A stretch of DNA of 64,000 nt from Mariprofundus sp. UBA1536. GTDB taxonomy: Bacteria > Pseudomonadota > Zetaproteobacteria > Mariprofundales > Mariprofundaceae. The position numbers and the translations under genes were made by a program. Positions 1-8,481 of the stretch are shown here, piece by piece. Numbering within the stretch: position 1 is the first letter of the stretch; each line of letters opens with the position of its first letter. The notes beneath the pieces are model-generated. The model was not told where the DNA came from. It did not search any database and worked only from the letters and a program-made list of their open reading frames with translations. The DNA is taken from assembly GCA_002323245.1 (NCBI GenBank), contig DCPU01000014.1, forward strand, positions 62,001 through 126,000, given 5' to 3'.

Positions 1-695
1 CCCATGATTTGTGGCGAGAAATAATAAAGATGTCCTTCGGGCATAATATAATCCCAATCTGCACCCAACGTTTTTGCATTTTCACAGGCGACATTACCTG
101 TTTCATAATAAAACAAGCCACCGGGCTTGAGTAAACGGTTAACTTCCTTGAAAAAAGTCATGGGGTCCGTCACATGTTCAATCACTTCAACCGCAACTAT
201 CACATCAAAGCTTTGCGCGGCAAGCGCTGAGGTTGGCAAGCTGCCTTGTAACACATCAAGTCCACGGGCCTGCAACTGCTTTGCAGCATAATCAGAAAGC
301 TCCAATCCCTGCACGGCATACCCGCGGTTCTTGGCAAGCTGCATAAAACCACCCATGCCGGGGCCTATTTCAAGGATTTTGGCAGTAGCTGGATACAAGG
401 AAGAAATCCTAGATAGCGCACGCTCAGCATCATTTGATTCTGCTTCACTGGCTATGGATTGCTCATAGTGCACCGAGCCATCAAACCCATCGCCTTGGAA
501 ATACGCTTGCTGATAGAGGTCTGCCACTTGCTGAGTAGTTAACCTTGGATTGACAAAAACCAGGCCACAATCTGCGCAGGCAACAATTTGAAACATATGC
601 GCGCTTAGTGAACCTTGTTTGGAGAAGAGTTTTTGATGCTTATCTGACCCACAAAAATTACACTTCACGTCTTCGAGCTCTAACCTTTGCTCCAA
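1..695 (-). CDS. SAM-dependent methyltransferase with N-terminal zinc-ribbon (C-terminus outside window)
   Basis: Class I methyltransferase, cut by the window edge after about 231 codons. The N-terminus carries two CxxC pairs (Cys12/15 and Cys40/43) typical of the small zinc-binding domain fused to sugar or small-molecule methyltransferases. The SAM-binding motif I, ILEIGPGMGG, lies at about residues 107-116, with VAVEVIEHV and LLKPGGLF further on. I chose the TTG at 695 because a GGGAG Shine-Dalgarno sits six bases upstream and a stop codon closes the frame just before; GTG at 668 is the alternative. It diverges from the FkbM methyltransferase and borders polysaccharide genes, so a role in modifying a surface sugar is inferred. 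The substrate is unknown. Confidence 0.85.
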   Translation of the reverse strand, partial: MEQRLELEDVKCNFCGSDKHQKLFSKQGSLSAHMFQIVACADCGLVFVNPRLTTQQVADLYQQAYFQGDGFDGSVHYEQSIASEAESNDAERALSRISSLYPATAKILEIGPGMGGFMQLAKNRGYAVQGLELSDYAAKQLQARGLDVLQGSLPTSALAAQSFDVIVAVEVIEHVTDPMTFFKEVNRLLKPGGLFYYETGNVACENAKTLGADWDYIMPEGHLYYFSPQIM

Positions 696-797
696 ACTCT
701 ACTCCCTCGAATTCATGCAGTAAAAATCATATTTGATTATCCGTGCCAAATACCGAAGCTACCATATACGAGCCTGGTAATGTGGTAAACACCAAGC

Positions 798-813
798 TTG
801 CTTGGCCAAGCAA
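798..813. promoter_or_regulatory. 16-bp perfect palindrome between divergent methyltransferase genes
   Basis: TTGCTTGGCCAAGCAA is a perfect inverted repeat with no spacer, in the 159-bp gap between the two divergent methyltransferase genes. It could be an operator for a dimeric regulator acting on both genes, or a chance palindrome in AT-rich DNA. No convincing -35/-10 pair was found beside it. Confidence 0.3.
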
Positions 814-854
814 ACCAAGGCTAATATCGCTGGCATATATACCTAGGGGTTAAC

Positions 855-1604
855 ATGTCTATTCTACAACGCATTAAAAATAAACTCACTGGCCAAAACG
901 CGCCAACATTGATTCCAGATGATGTGAGCTACCTACAAGCCAAGCAATGGTTTCAAAACCATCATGCGGTTTATGATAGACTTACCGATTTAGCATTACC
1001 ACATATGTCGGAGCAAAGTGTTGTTTTCGATATCGGTGCAAACATTGGCTACTTCAGCGCGCTCTTGGCCAAGAAAGCCAATTTCAAAGGGAAAATTATG
1101 CTCTTTGAACCTATCCCGAACTTGGCTAAACATTGTGAAATTACCTTTAAAGATGTCAGTTATGATGCTCAAATATTTCAATTTGCATTAAGCGATGCTG
1201 ATGGTTCATTTGATATCTTTGCTGCACGCGATGGCAATATCGGTTGGAACACCATGGTCGCCGACAAAGCAGCTGAGAACATGCAGCGCATTAGCATCGA
1301 AGCGAAAACTTTTGCTAGCACTGGTATCAAAGACGAGCCGGATTTCATTAAAATTGATGTGGAAGGTGCCGAATACAAGGTTCTTGGCGGTATGCTTGAT
1401 ACCATGAAGACATGGCATAAACTTCCTGTGATTTTATGTGAAATTGGCTGGGGAAAGTCGCACCCGAATTGGTCAGAGGAGCTGGCAGTGTTTCAAGCGC
1501 TTGAGGGCATGGGCTACAACATCTTTGATATCCATGAGCAGCCGCTCAATATCAGCACATTAGAAAAAACTGCTGATGTGCTGTTTATTCCATCAAGCCA
1601 ATAG
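855..1604 (+). CDS. FkbM family methyltransferase
   Basis: A 249-residue protein of the FkbM methyltransferase family, SAM-dependent O-methyltransferases often found in polysaccharide and glycolipid loci. The SAM-binding motif VFDIGANIGYFSALL is at about residues 57-71, the acidic loop LFEPIPN follows, and the family motif FIKIDVEGAEYKVL is near residue 163. The ATG follows GGGG at a seven-base distance. It is the only plus-strand gene in the first 26 kb. Its 3' end overlaps the 3' end of the convergent glycosyltransferase by 12 bases. Methylation of a surface sugar is inferred from context; the acceptor is not known. Confidence 0.88.
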   Translation: MSILQRIKNKLTGQNAPTLIPDDVSYLQAKQWFQNHHAVYDRLTDLALPHMSEQSVVFDIGANIGYFSALLAKKANFKGKIMLFEPIPNLAKHCEITFKDVSYDAQIFQFALSDADGSFDIFAARDGNIGWNTMVADKAAENMQRISIEAKTFASTGIKDEPDFIKIDVEGAEYKVLGGMLDTMKTWHKLPVILCEIGWGKSHPNWSEELAVFQALEGMGYNIFDIHEQPLNISTLEKTADVLFIPSSQ

Positions 1605-2504
1605 AATCTTAAGCCCGAGTGGAATTGCTCCTGGTTGCCAGCACTGGTATTCTAGCGAGGTTAACAGCAGTGTTTTGGCGCGTTTGGCATTGCCTTTTTC
1701 AAGACTGAATGCTGCTAGGTTACGATACACGTCGGCCTGGTTCTTTCGCCAGATATTGCCAATCTTGCCTATAGCCTGAGGATAACTTCGTGCATGTTTA
1801 TGATTCAGTCGCCAACGGCTCAGATACCCTTGGCGTTTTCCACCATGACTTAACGAACCCTCATGGGCATGAATTTCAACCAACACTTCATCGACATAAG
1901 CCAACGGAAATTTGGCCGCAGCGCGCACATAAAGATCGTAATCCTCAAGCACTTTGAGCTTTGTATCAAAGCCACCAACAAATGCGAGCACATCACGATG
2001 AAAAAGGAACAAATTACTACCCAGCAAGGCTCCTGATAAAGCTTGTAAAAAAACATCTCCCTGCGCTTTTTGATGAAGCAACATGGATTTTATTTCATCG
2101 CCGCGTTGACTTGGATGGCCCCAATTATCTACCCACACACAATTGGAATAACACCATAAAAACCTGCCTTGTTTTTGATGAAGACAATCGACTTTCTTTG
2201 CAATATTTTCAGGGAGATAACAATCATCTGCATCCAAAAATGCAATATAATCACCACTTGCTTCCTCAATGCCTCGATTGCGTGCAGCTGATGCACCCTG
2301 ATTATCTTGCGTTATGACGTGTATTTTATTTCCATAAGCAGAAAGCCTTGCCAAAGTATCATCGGTAGAGCCATCATCGACCACCACGATTTCAATATTT
2401 GGGTAGGTCTGGTTTAGAGCACTGTCCAATGCCCGCGTTACAAACGAACCATAATTATAGGTTGGAATGATAATAGTCACTAAAGAATTGACATCACTCG
2501 TCAT
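1593..2504 (-). CDS. family 2 glycosyltransferase
   Basis: A GT-A fold family 2 glycosyltransferase of 303 residues, transferring a sugar from a nucleotide-sugar donor during surface polysaccharide assembly. The N-terminal nucleotide-binding strand VTIIIPTYNYGSF (about residues 9-21), VVVDDGSTDDT (about 40-50) and the metal-binding DxD-type motif FLDADD (about 89-94) are intact. LEDYDLYVRA near residue 187 is the usual catalytic-base region. No membrane segments are evident, so it is probably cytoplasmic or peripheral. It overlaps the upstream flippase gene by 11 bases, which suggests coupled translation. Donor and acceptor sugars cannot be read from the sequence. Confidence 0.9.
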   Translation of the reverse strand: MTSDVNSLVTIIIPTYNYGSFVTRALDSALNQTYPNIEIVVVDDGSTDDTLARLSAYGNKIHVITQDNQGASAARNRGIEEASGDYIAFLDADDCYLPENIAKKVDCLHQKQGRFLWCYSNCVWVDNWGHPSQRGDEIKSMLLHQKAQGDVFLQALSGALLGSNLFLFHRDVLAFVGGFDTKLKVLEDYDLYVRAAAKFPLAYVDEVLVEIHAHEGSLSHGGKRQGYLSRWRLNHKHARSYPQAIGKIGNIWRKNQADVYRNLAAFSLEKGNAKRAKTLLLTSLEYQCWQPGAIPLGLKILLA

Positions 2505-4056
2505 AATGATGTTTCCTCTTAATTAATACATGAACAAAAGGGATGTGGTTGTTCAGAAGCTGATAATCTTTTTGATCCAAAAGGCCTGATAAGCGAACTG
2601 TAAGCAAATATGCTACTGCATATACACAAATAGCAATGCACCAACTTGAGAAAGCCTCGCTTCGTATACTGAAATCGAAGTTCAACTCTAACCACCTGAT
2701 GGCCCAAAGGGTCAGTAAAATTGCAGGCACATTAACCAAGAAAACGTTCACTAGAAGCTTCATATCAGGATAAATTGAACGATTAAAATCTCTATAAAAA
2801 CAATGCATAACATAAGCCTTTGAAAAACTTACAGCCAACAAAGTCCCCAAAAGCGCCCCAATAAACCCATAGCTAATAATCAACCACGCAGATAAACCAA
2901 TATTCAATATGGTCTGTAATAATGCGCCTCGCATAATTGGCTTAGCCCAATCTAATGCCGTGCCCACAGTGAATGCCATCGACATATTCACAATCACCCA
3001 ATAAGCCAGTGACAGCAACCACACTGCCCTCAGCACATCTTTTGAAACATGGCCGAGCCAAGCACCAAGAAGCATGGGGGCAGTAAGCAGCATTAAAGCC
3101 AATGCTGGCGTAGTAAACATCACCAAGTACTTGCTACCTCGCTCATACATATACCACAGCTGTGCCTGCTCACCCCTAGCTTGTATCTGAGCAGCCACTG
3201 GAAAAACAGCTCCTGTAAAGGTATACGTCGCATCCCGAATCACAGAAGCCACCTTTGAGCCCAAATCATAAAATGTGACGTACGAAATCGGCATAAACAT
3301 AGCCAACAAAATTTTATCGGATTGGTAACTTGCCAATTCAGCTAGTCTAGCCACTTGAATACGGACACCCAAAGGGAACATGGTTTTGAGTTCACGCCAG
3401 CAAACATGCCCTATAAACAGAGAAAGCTTTGGCTGCGCTTGTCTTGCATAATACCAGAGCACAAGTACATGACATGTATAAGTCAGAACGGTTGCATACA
3501 TTAATCCCGAAATACCCAACCCGCTTTCTAAAGCTGTATACACCGTTCCAATATTGATAAATGACACTACAAAGGCTATCGCAGAAATCATACCAAATCG
3601 TTGTATCCCCCGAAGAAATGAATCGAAAATTCGAATAATCGCAACCAACAGCAACGCAGGACATGCCCACATAATAATAGCATTTACATCCACCATATGC
3701 TCTTGAGAAACAGGGTAAGTGCTAAGTAGAAGCTGAGCTAAAGCATATCCCATAACCCAAAGTGCAAGACCTGTTATGAGAATAAAACTTAAAACACTCA
3801 CCATTGCTTGATTTATGCTCTTAATATCATTTTTCTCACACAAGCTTGCAATACGCCGAACCAATGAAACGCCAAGCCCCATATCCATAAGCATAAAATA
3901 TGCTGCCAACGCCCAAAACAAGGCCCAAATACCAAATTTTTCATCCCCCAAATAGGACAAAATAAAAGGTGTAAGAAATAAATTGACGCCAATAAGCCAA
4001 AATCTGCCAAGTGCACCATAAATGGTGTTATTTAATATGCGTTTTGCAATAGACAA
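2494..4056 (-). CDS. Wzx-like polysaccharide flippase (MOP/MATE superfamily)
   Basis: A 520-residue integral membrane protein with about 12-14 hydrophobic segments and the N-terminal signature of the polysaccharide biosynthesis protein family (amphipathic helix MSIAKRILNNTIYGALGRF, then repeated transmembrane pairs). Relatives move lipid-linked oligosaccharide repeat units across the inner membrane. It is followed by an overlapping glycosyltransferase and preceded, nine bases away, by a sulfotransferase, forming a small three-gene unit. No wzy polymerase or initiating sugar transferase lies in the window, so the rest of the pathway must be elsewhere or beyond the left edge. Confidence 0.85.
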   Translation of the reverse strand: MSIAKRILNNTIYGALGRFWLIGVNLFLTPFILSYLGDEKFGIWALFWALAAYFMLMDMGLGVSLVRRIASLCEKNDIKSINQAMVSVLSFILITGLALWVMGYALAQLLLSTYPVSQEHMVDVNAIIMWACPALLLVAIIRIFDSFLRGIQRFGMISAIAFVVSFINIGTVYTALESGLGISGLMYATVLTYTCHVLVLWYYARQAQPKLSLFIGHVCWRELKTMFPLGVRIQVARLAELASYQSDKILLAMFMPISYVTFYDLGSKVASVIRDATYTFTGAVFPVAAQIQARGEQAQLWYMYERGSKYLVMFTTPALALMLLTAPMLLGAWLGHVSKDVLRAVWLLSLAYWVIVNMSMAFTVGTALDWAKPIMRGALLQTILNIGLSAWLIISYGFIGALLGTLLAVSFSKAYVMHCFYRDFNRSIYPDMKLLVNVFLVNVPAILLTLWAIRWLELNFDFSIRSEAFSSWCIAICVYAVAYLLTVRLSGLLDQKDYQLLNNHIPFVHVLIKRKHHYDE

Positions 4057-4065
4057 TACGTTATC

Positions 4066-5010
4066 CTAATCAAGATACCCGAACTTTTTCAGAGATGGAC
4101 CAATCACTTTCACAATGACTTCGAGATCATCAGATGACAAGTTCCTTCTACCCAACCCAATGTTCTTATCCGAAACTGGGCCCAACACTTTCTTATAGTG
4201 CTCATATGCATGTAAATCACCCATACCTTGGGTATGCTCTAAACTTCGAATCATCTTTTCATCAAAGTGAATATTCAAAAAATGACATATGCTCTGCATT
4301 TGGGATTGAGGGTCACGCACCAAATCCTCGTAACGAACTTCTATACATGCATCTGGGTTGGCCTCCATAAATGATTGACTCATATTCACAGTGCGTTGCC
4401 AATGTCTTGCAGCGACTAGCAAATCGGGCTGTAACCCACGCTCAACAAATGATGCAGCAACATCCACACCATCACGCAATAAATGTAAGTATTTAGCTTT
4501 GGGGAAAGTCTTACTGATGACATCCAAATCAAATGTATTCTGTGGCGTTTTATCACCCCAGAGTTGAACATCAATATTATGTACTTCTCCATGATACCTA
4601 TAGAAAGCATCCAAAAGGTAAGCAAGGCTCCGCTCGGCTTCTGGAGCATGCCACATCCGATGCACCAAGGGTGCCATATGCATCTCAAATTTATCGAATT
4701 CAGGGCTAAATTCGAATACAGCATATACCGTGTTTACAATGTACTTCCAATCCATCTGCCGATTGCGCATATACAATCGAATTACTTCACCCAAAACATA
4801 TGTTTCTGGTGGAATATGGACGCCAGGATGCGCATCAAGCATTCGCCTCAAAAGCGTAGAACCACAACGGCCTGAACCAATAATGAAAAAAGGCTGATAA
4901 TCAGAAACATTTTGTTGTAGTGGGTATTTCATCTTAAACAACAAACGATAAGCCCGAGAAAGCAGATCATACAAAGGGGCGCTGAATTCAGGCATCTTAG
5001 GTAGTAACAT
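4066..5010 (-). CDS. PAPS-dependent sulfotransferase family protein
   Basis: A 314-residue soluble sulfotransferase of the Sulfotransfer_3 type. The 5'-phosphosulfate-binding loop FIIGSGRCGSTLLRRML is at about residues 43-59, and the 3'-phosphate-binding region YLHLLRDGVDVAASF is at about 177-191, followed by VRYEDLVRDP. WGDKTPQN in mid-protein is also typical. The gene heads the sulfotransferase-flippase-glycosyltransferase unit, so the likely acceptor is a surface polysaccharide or glycolipid. Sulfated surface glycans are unusual among non-symbiotic bacteria but plausible in marine ones. The acceptor is not determined. Confidence 0.85.
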   Translation of the reverse strand: MLLPKMPEFSAPLYDLLSRAYRLLFKMKYPLQQNVSDYQPFFIIGSGRCGSTLLRRMLDAHPGVHIPPETYVLGEVIRLYMRNRQMDWKYIVNTVYAVFEFSPEFDKFEMHMAPLVHRMWHAPEAERSLAYLLDAFYRYHGEVHNIDVQLWGDKTPQNTFDLDVISKTFPKAKYLHLLRDGVDVAASFVERGLQPDLLVAARHWQRTVNMSQSFMEANPDACIEVRYEDLVRDPQSQMQSICHFLNIHFDEKMIRSLEHTQGMGDLHAYEHYKKVLGPVSDKNIGLGRRNLSSDDLEVIVKVIGPSLKKFGYLD

Positions 5011-5038
5011 CGGCTCTCCTTACTGCAATAAAGTGAGA

Positions 5039-6439
5039 CTATGCACCCGTTGCGATTCTTTCCACCAACTCTTTCACTGTTGGAATAAAACCATTGGCAT
5101 AAAATGGGTCTTGGGCAAATTTATAAGCCGCATGACCTGAGAACATCAATTGATTTTCTGGGTCTGCGCCGTAGGCGGACTGAAGCAGTGTTTTTTGAAT
5201 GCAGAAGCTGCGCGGGTCAGCTTTGTGACCTGTAGTCCATTGCTCATTGGTTGCCCAGTTGCTGAATTTGCATTGTGACAAGCAACCCATGCAATCAAGC
5301 TGGTCTTGGCGAATTTCTTTGGCTTTATCTTCAGAGACAAACACCAAAGTTGAGTCGGGGGTCATCAATGGTTTGCTATAACCTTCAGCAATCCAAGCAT
5401 CCGCTGATTTTTTACCATGTTTGGTCAAGTAAATCTCACGTTTACGTACGCCAAAAATAAATGGCTCCACATGGTCATCCGCAGGATGATCAACAAACGC
5501 AATTTCCCGCTCAGCGCGCTCATAGAGCTCGTTCAAAAAGGAGTTGCGAACTGCGGAGGAATAAAAACCGGTCGGTGAGAATGGGTTAAGCGCTACATCG
5601 CCTTTTTTGAGACTCATCAAACGTTTACCCCAAGAATCACGTACAGGACTTTCCTGGGTGAGCAAAGGGCGTGTACCAAATTGGAAAATAATGGGGCCGA
5701 TTGCTTCATTGTTCATCCAGCTTGTCCAATCACGCAAATGCCACACACCGCCAGCCATCACTATCGGCACATGATGCAAGCCAAACTTGTTCATGGTATC
5801 ACGCAATTCAACTACCCGTGGATATGGGTCTTCAGGTTGATCAAAACGCTCAGAGTTAGACAAACCATTATGGCCACCAGCCAACCATGGATCTTCATAA
5901 ACCACGCCGCCCAACCATTCAGGCACTTTACGATAGGAGCGCAACCAAAGTGCACGGAATGCGCGTCCAGAGGAAACAATAGGGTAATAATGCACTCCAT
6001 ATTCAGCAGCAATGGGCGCCAAACGGAATGGCATGCCAGCACCACAAGTGACACCGTGAATCAAACCTTTCGCGCCGCTCAATACACCATGCAGAATACG
6101 CTCTGCGCCGCCCATTTCCCAAAGCACGTTCATATGCAAGCGACCTTCGCCGCCAGCTACATCATGGGCTTGTTTAATTTGTGTGATGCCACCTTCGATA
6201 CCAAATGCGACCAATTCTTCAAAACGCTCTTTACGGCTTTTTCCTTTGTATTCAACTGGGATAATATTGCCATCAGCATCATAACGATTGGCATTCACTG
6301 CCGACACAGTGCCAATACCACCAGCCTTCGCCCAAGCACCCGATGTCAAACCAGTAGAAACGGCTACACCCTTACCACCTTCAATAAGTGGCAGCACTTC
6401 TTTTCCTGAAATTTTCATTGCATCGAGTTTGAATGACAT
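5039..6439 (-). CDS. nitronate monooxygenase-like FMN oxidoreductase
   Basis: A 466-residue protein of the 2-nitropropane dioxygenase/nitronate monooxygenase family, FMN-dependent TIM-barrel oxidoreductases. Family traits visible are GLIHGVTCGAGMPFRLAP, the long segment HVPIVMAGGVWHLRD with its glycine-rich FMN phosphate site, and FQFGTRPLLTQESP. It is longer than the roughly 320-residue short forms; the C-terminal third carries a cysteine cluster, CMGCLSQC, that might bind metal. The ATG follows AAGGTGG by four bases. It stands alone between the surface cluster and the J-HTH gene. The physiological substrate is unknown; many members are misnamed by homology. Confidence 0.75.
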   Translation of the reverse strand: MSFKLDAMKISGKEVLPLIEGGKGVAVSTGLTSGAWAKAGGIGTVSAVNANRYDADGNIIPVEYKGKSRKERFEELVAFGIEGGITQIKQAHDVAGGEGRLHMNVLWEMGGAERILHGVLSGAKGLIHGVTCGAGMPFRLAPIAAEYGVHYYPIVSSGRAFRALWLRSYRKVPEWLGGVVYEDPWLAGGHNGLSNSERFDQPEDPYPRVVELRDTMNKFGLHHVPIVMAGGVWHLRDWTSWMNNEAIGPIIFQFGTRPLLTQESPVRDSWGKRLMSLKKGDVALNPFSPTGFYSSAVRNSFLNELYERAEREIAFVDHPADDHVEPFIFGVRKREIYLTKHGKKSADAWIAEGYSKPLMTPDSTLVFVSEDKAKEIRQDQLDCMGCLSQCKFSNWATNEQWTTGHKADPRSFCIQKTLLQSAYGADPENQLMFSGHAAYKFAQDPFYANGFIPTVKELVERIATGA

Positions 6440-6615
6440 AAGTCCACCTTGCGTGATTTTTGAACGACATATCCCTTGGGTGACTTAGGGACACCAAAGG
6501 GGAAAATATAACAAAAATTACAAAATGCCGCGTGCCGCACAGCATAGGGATTCTAAACCTCATGGGCAAGTTTCATGCAGTTAAACGGCACCATGAGCCC
6601 CATAGCGCCCTCACG

Positions 6616-7206
6616 TTAGGATGAATGTAATGCTTCGTATCTATCCAATACCAGTTGCGAGTTCATACCAATCGACTCCGCATATTGTTTTAAATAACTT
6701 TTCATATAAACAGCAGCAGGAAAATGTGCCACATCATTAGCTTCAATAGCTTGGAGATACTCCATTGAAATTTTTGTGTTGTACGCAATATCCGACAAGC
6801 CAATACCCTGCATTTCACGTATGTTCTTCAGCACTGCACCATTAACAACATCGGGGACATCAATATTTCGCAATGGTTTAGCGCCATGATGACGTATGAT
6901 TTTAACAGACTCTTCACGAACTGGTGGGGGTTGAACCATGTAATCTGCTTCGTCGTTGCGTTGCGGCGATGAAACGAACCCATGCTCGATATCATACAAA
7001 GGACGCTTATCCGCATCTGAGAGCACAAGATAAGCTTCCTCAACCTGAGCAAGCAATATCGCAACCTCATCGTCTTCATAAAGCGAATACACAGCCAATG
7101 AATCAGGTTGATACAATTGCTTCATGTCGCGATACGCATGAAGAACTTCCAGCGATGAAGCCTGTGGCTCAATATTTAATATGGCGTAATAATGTTTACT
7201 TTTCAT
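6616..7206 (-). CDS. degenerate J-domain plus RodZ-like HTH protein
   Basis: A 196-residue two-domain protein of unknown role. Residues 4-75 resemble a J domain (HYYAILNI, a helical hairpin, EEAYLVLSDADKRPLYD), but the catalytic HPD tripeptide is QPD at residues 33-35. Because the histidine is needed to stimulate DnaK, co-chaperone activity is unlikely. Residues 123-190 form a helix-turn-helix of the RodZ/cytoskeletal type (VLKNIREMQGIGLSDIA, then a KISMEYLQAIE recognition helix). There is no transmembrane segment. The ATG overlaps the stop of the MinD-like ATPase as ATGA, so the two are translationally coupled. The protein may be a partner or adaptor of that ATPase. Confidence 0.7.
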   Translation of the reverse strand: MKSKHYYAILNIEPQASSLEVLHAYRDMKQLYQPDSLAVYSLYEDDEVAILLAQVEEAYLVLSDADKRPLYDIEHGFVSSPQRNDEADYMVQPPPVREESVKIIRHHGAKPLRNIDVPDVVNGAVLKNIREMQGIGLSDIAYNTKISMEYLQAIEANDVAHFPAAVYMKSYLKQYAESIGMNSQLVLDRYEALHSS

Positions 7207-8228
7207 GATTCTAAACGCACCGTATCTACCAAATCAGAAGCGCTTTGTTCGACCATCTCCAAAGCCATACGCTCCAAACATGTCGCATTACGTGATTGCG
7301 GAAAGGCTGCGTAATAAGCCTGTTTCTGGCGAAGCGCATGCAGCACATGGCTATCATGGTAAAGATAACCCAGTACATAAATCGGGGTATCAAAATACTT
7401 CCTAAACATTACTGATAAAGCCGCACCCAGCTTAGTGTCTGACGGCTCAATCACCTGATTCACAATGAGATTTAATTTAAATCTACTCAGCACCTTATGA
7501 ATGCCATGCGCATGGGCAGGGTGAAGATCTTCCATATCTTCTAGGAAACCTGCAAAAGAACGCGCAACACCTTTTTCATTTTTATGCTCTGTAAGCACTT
7601 GATTGATAAGTTTTTTTGTTTTCGCCGGTAAATCTTTGAGTTGACGGGTGAGAATGCTTTTAAAAAACCTATAACCATTTTCAATGGAGGTTGGTTCAGG
7701 AATCACAACCAATAAGCCTTGGTCGGCAAACAGAAAAAAATCCAAGGTATTAAAGTTGGTGCCTGCACCAAGATCGAGAATGATATAATCGGCATCAATA
7801 CGGGCCAAATTACGCATAATTTTTAATTTCTGATAATGCAGCAAATTGGCAACATGCAAGCTGTCTGAAGCACCACTGATAAGTCCTAAGTTCGGCTCAT
7901 GTCCGTAAACAATAAAGTCATTCATATTACTGACATTTTTCTCAATAATATGGGAAAGGGTTGTTTTAGGACTAGGAATACCAAGACAAGTGTGCAAATT
8001 GGCGCTACCAAGATCCAAATCGACAAGCACAACCTTTTTGCCTTGCTTGGCCAGTGCCATCCCTAAATTGGATGCTACAAAACTTTTGCCAACGCCACCT
8101 TTACCACTAGCAACTGCCCAAATATAAGGGCGCCGCTCTACAGCAGATGAAGTCCTCTGTTCCAGTTGAATCAATGGCACCCGTACAAGCCCCCCCCTCA
8201 ACACCCATGCTTTACTGGTAACATTCAT
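7203..8228 (-). CDS. MinD/ParA-family ATPase (FlhG-like)
   Basis: A deviant Walker A ATPase of the SIMIBI class, about 341 residues. The P-loop SGKGGVGKS with signature lysine is near residue 45, VVLVDLDLGSANLH forms switch I, and DYIILDLGAG is the Walker B-like switch II. The GSANLHTCLG segment recalls FlhG/MotR proteins, which control flagellar number or placement, but no flhF or fliA is adjacent. The start is uncertain: an in-frame TTG at 8249, ATG at 8228 (used here) and GTG at 8180 behind a GGGGGG stretch are all possible. Translation is coupled to the downstream J-HTH gene, suggesting a two-protein positioning or regulatory module. No clear C-terminal membrane-targeting helix was seen. 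Confidence 0.8.
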   Translation of the reverse strand: MNVTSKAWVLRGGLVRVPLIQLEQRTSSAVERRPYIWAVASGKGGVGKSFVASNLGMALAKQGKKVVLVDLDLGSANLHTCLGIPSPKTTLSHIIEKNVSNMNDFIVYGHEPNLGLISGASDSLHVANLLHYQKLKIMRNLARIDADYIILDLGAGTNFNTLDFFLFADQGLLVVIPEPTSIENGYRFFKSILTRQLKDLPAKTKKLINQVLTEHKNEKGVARSFAGFLEDMEDLHPAHAHGIHKVLSRFKLNLIVNQVIEPSDTKLGAALSVMFRKYFDTPIYVLGYLYHDSHVLHALRQKQAYYAAFPQSRNATCLERMALEMVEQSASDLVDTVRLES

Positions 8229-8296
8229 CACCAATAAAGCAAAAAACAATCATGACCACTGCTTAGGAAACCGTCAATCAATGTTGAGATTCGGCC

Positions 8297-8332
8297 ATAA
8301 AAAAGGGAGCGTCGTATTCACGACACTCCCTT
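8297..8332 (-). terminator. Rho-independent terminator after tRNA-Leu
   Basis: On the minus strand a 13-base stem AAGGGAGTGTCGT pairs with ACGACGCTCCCTT (one G-U pair) around a four-base loop and is followed by a run of T residues. It lies six bases after the tRNA 3' end and should end the tpiA-secG-tRNA transcript. Confidence 0.88.
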
Positions 8333-8337
8333 ACAAA

Positions 8338-8422
8338 TGGTACCGGCGACTGGAATCGAACCAGCACGGATTGCTCCACCACCCCCTCAAGATGGCGTGT
8401 CTACCAATTTCACCACACCGGC
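8338..8422 (-). tRNA. tRNA-Leu (anticodon GAG)
   Basis: An 85-base class II tRNA with genomically encoded CCA. The acceptor stem is GCCGGTG against CGCCGGT, with a G-U pair at 1:72. The anticodon stem CCATC/GGTGG holds loop TTGAGGG, giving anticodon GAG, which reads CUC and CUU. A long variable arm follows, and the T loop is GGTTCGATTCC. It lies directly downstream of secG, the same arrangement known in enterobacteria (secG followed by leuU, also GAG), and is closed by a strong terminator. Confidence 0.97.
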
Positions 8423-8481
8423 ATAATGTGCAAGCACAAAGCTTGAACGATTTTACCCATCACAACGATGGATTGAGGAAT

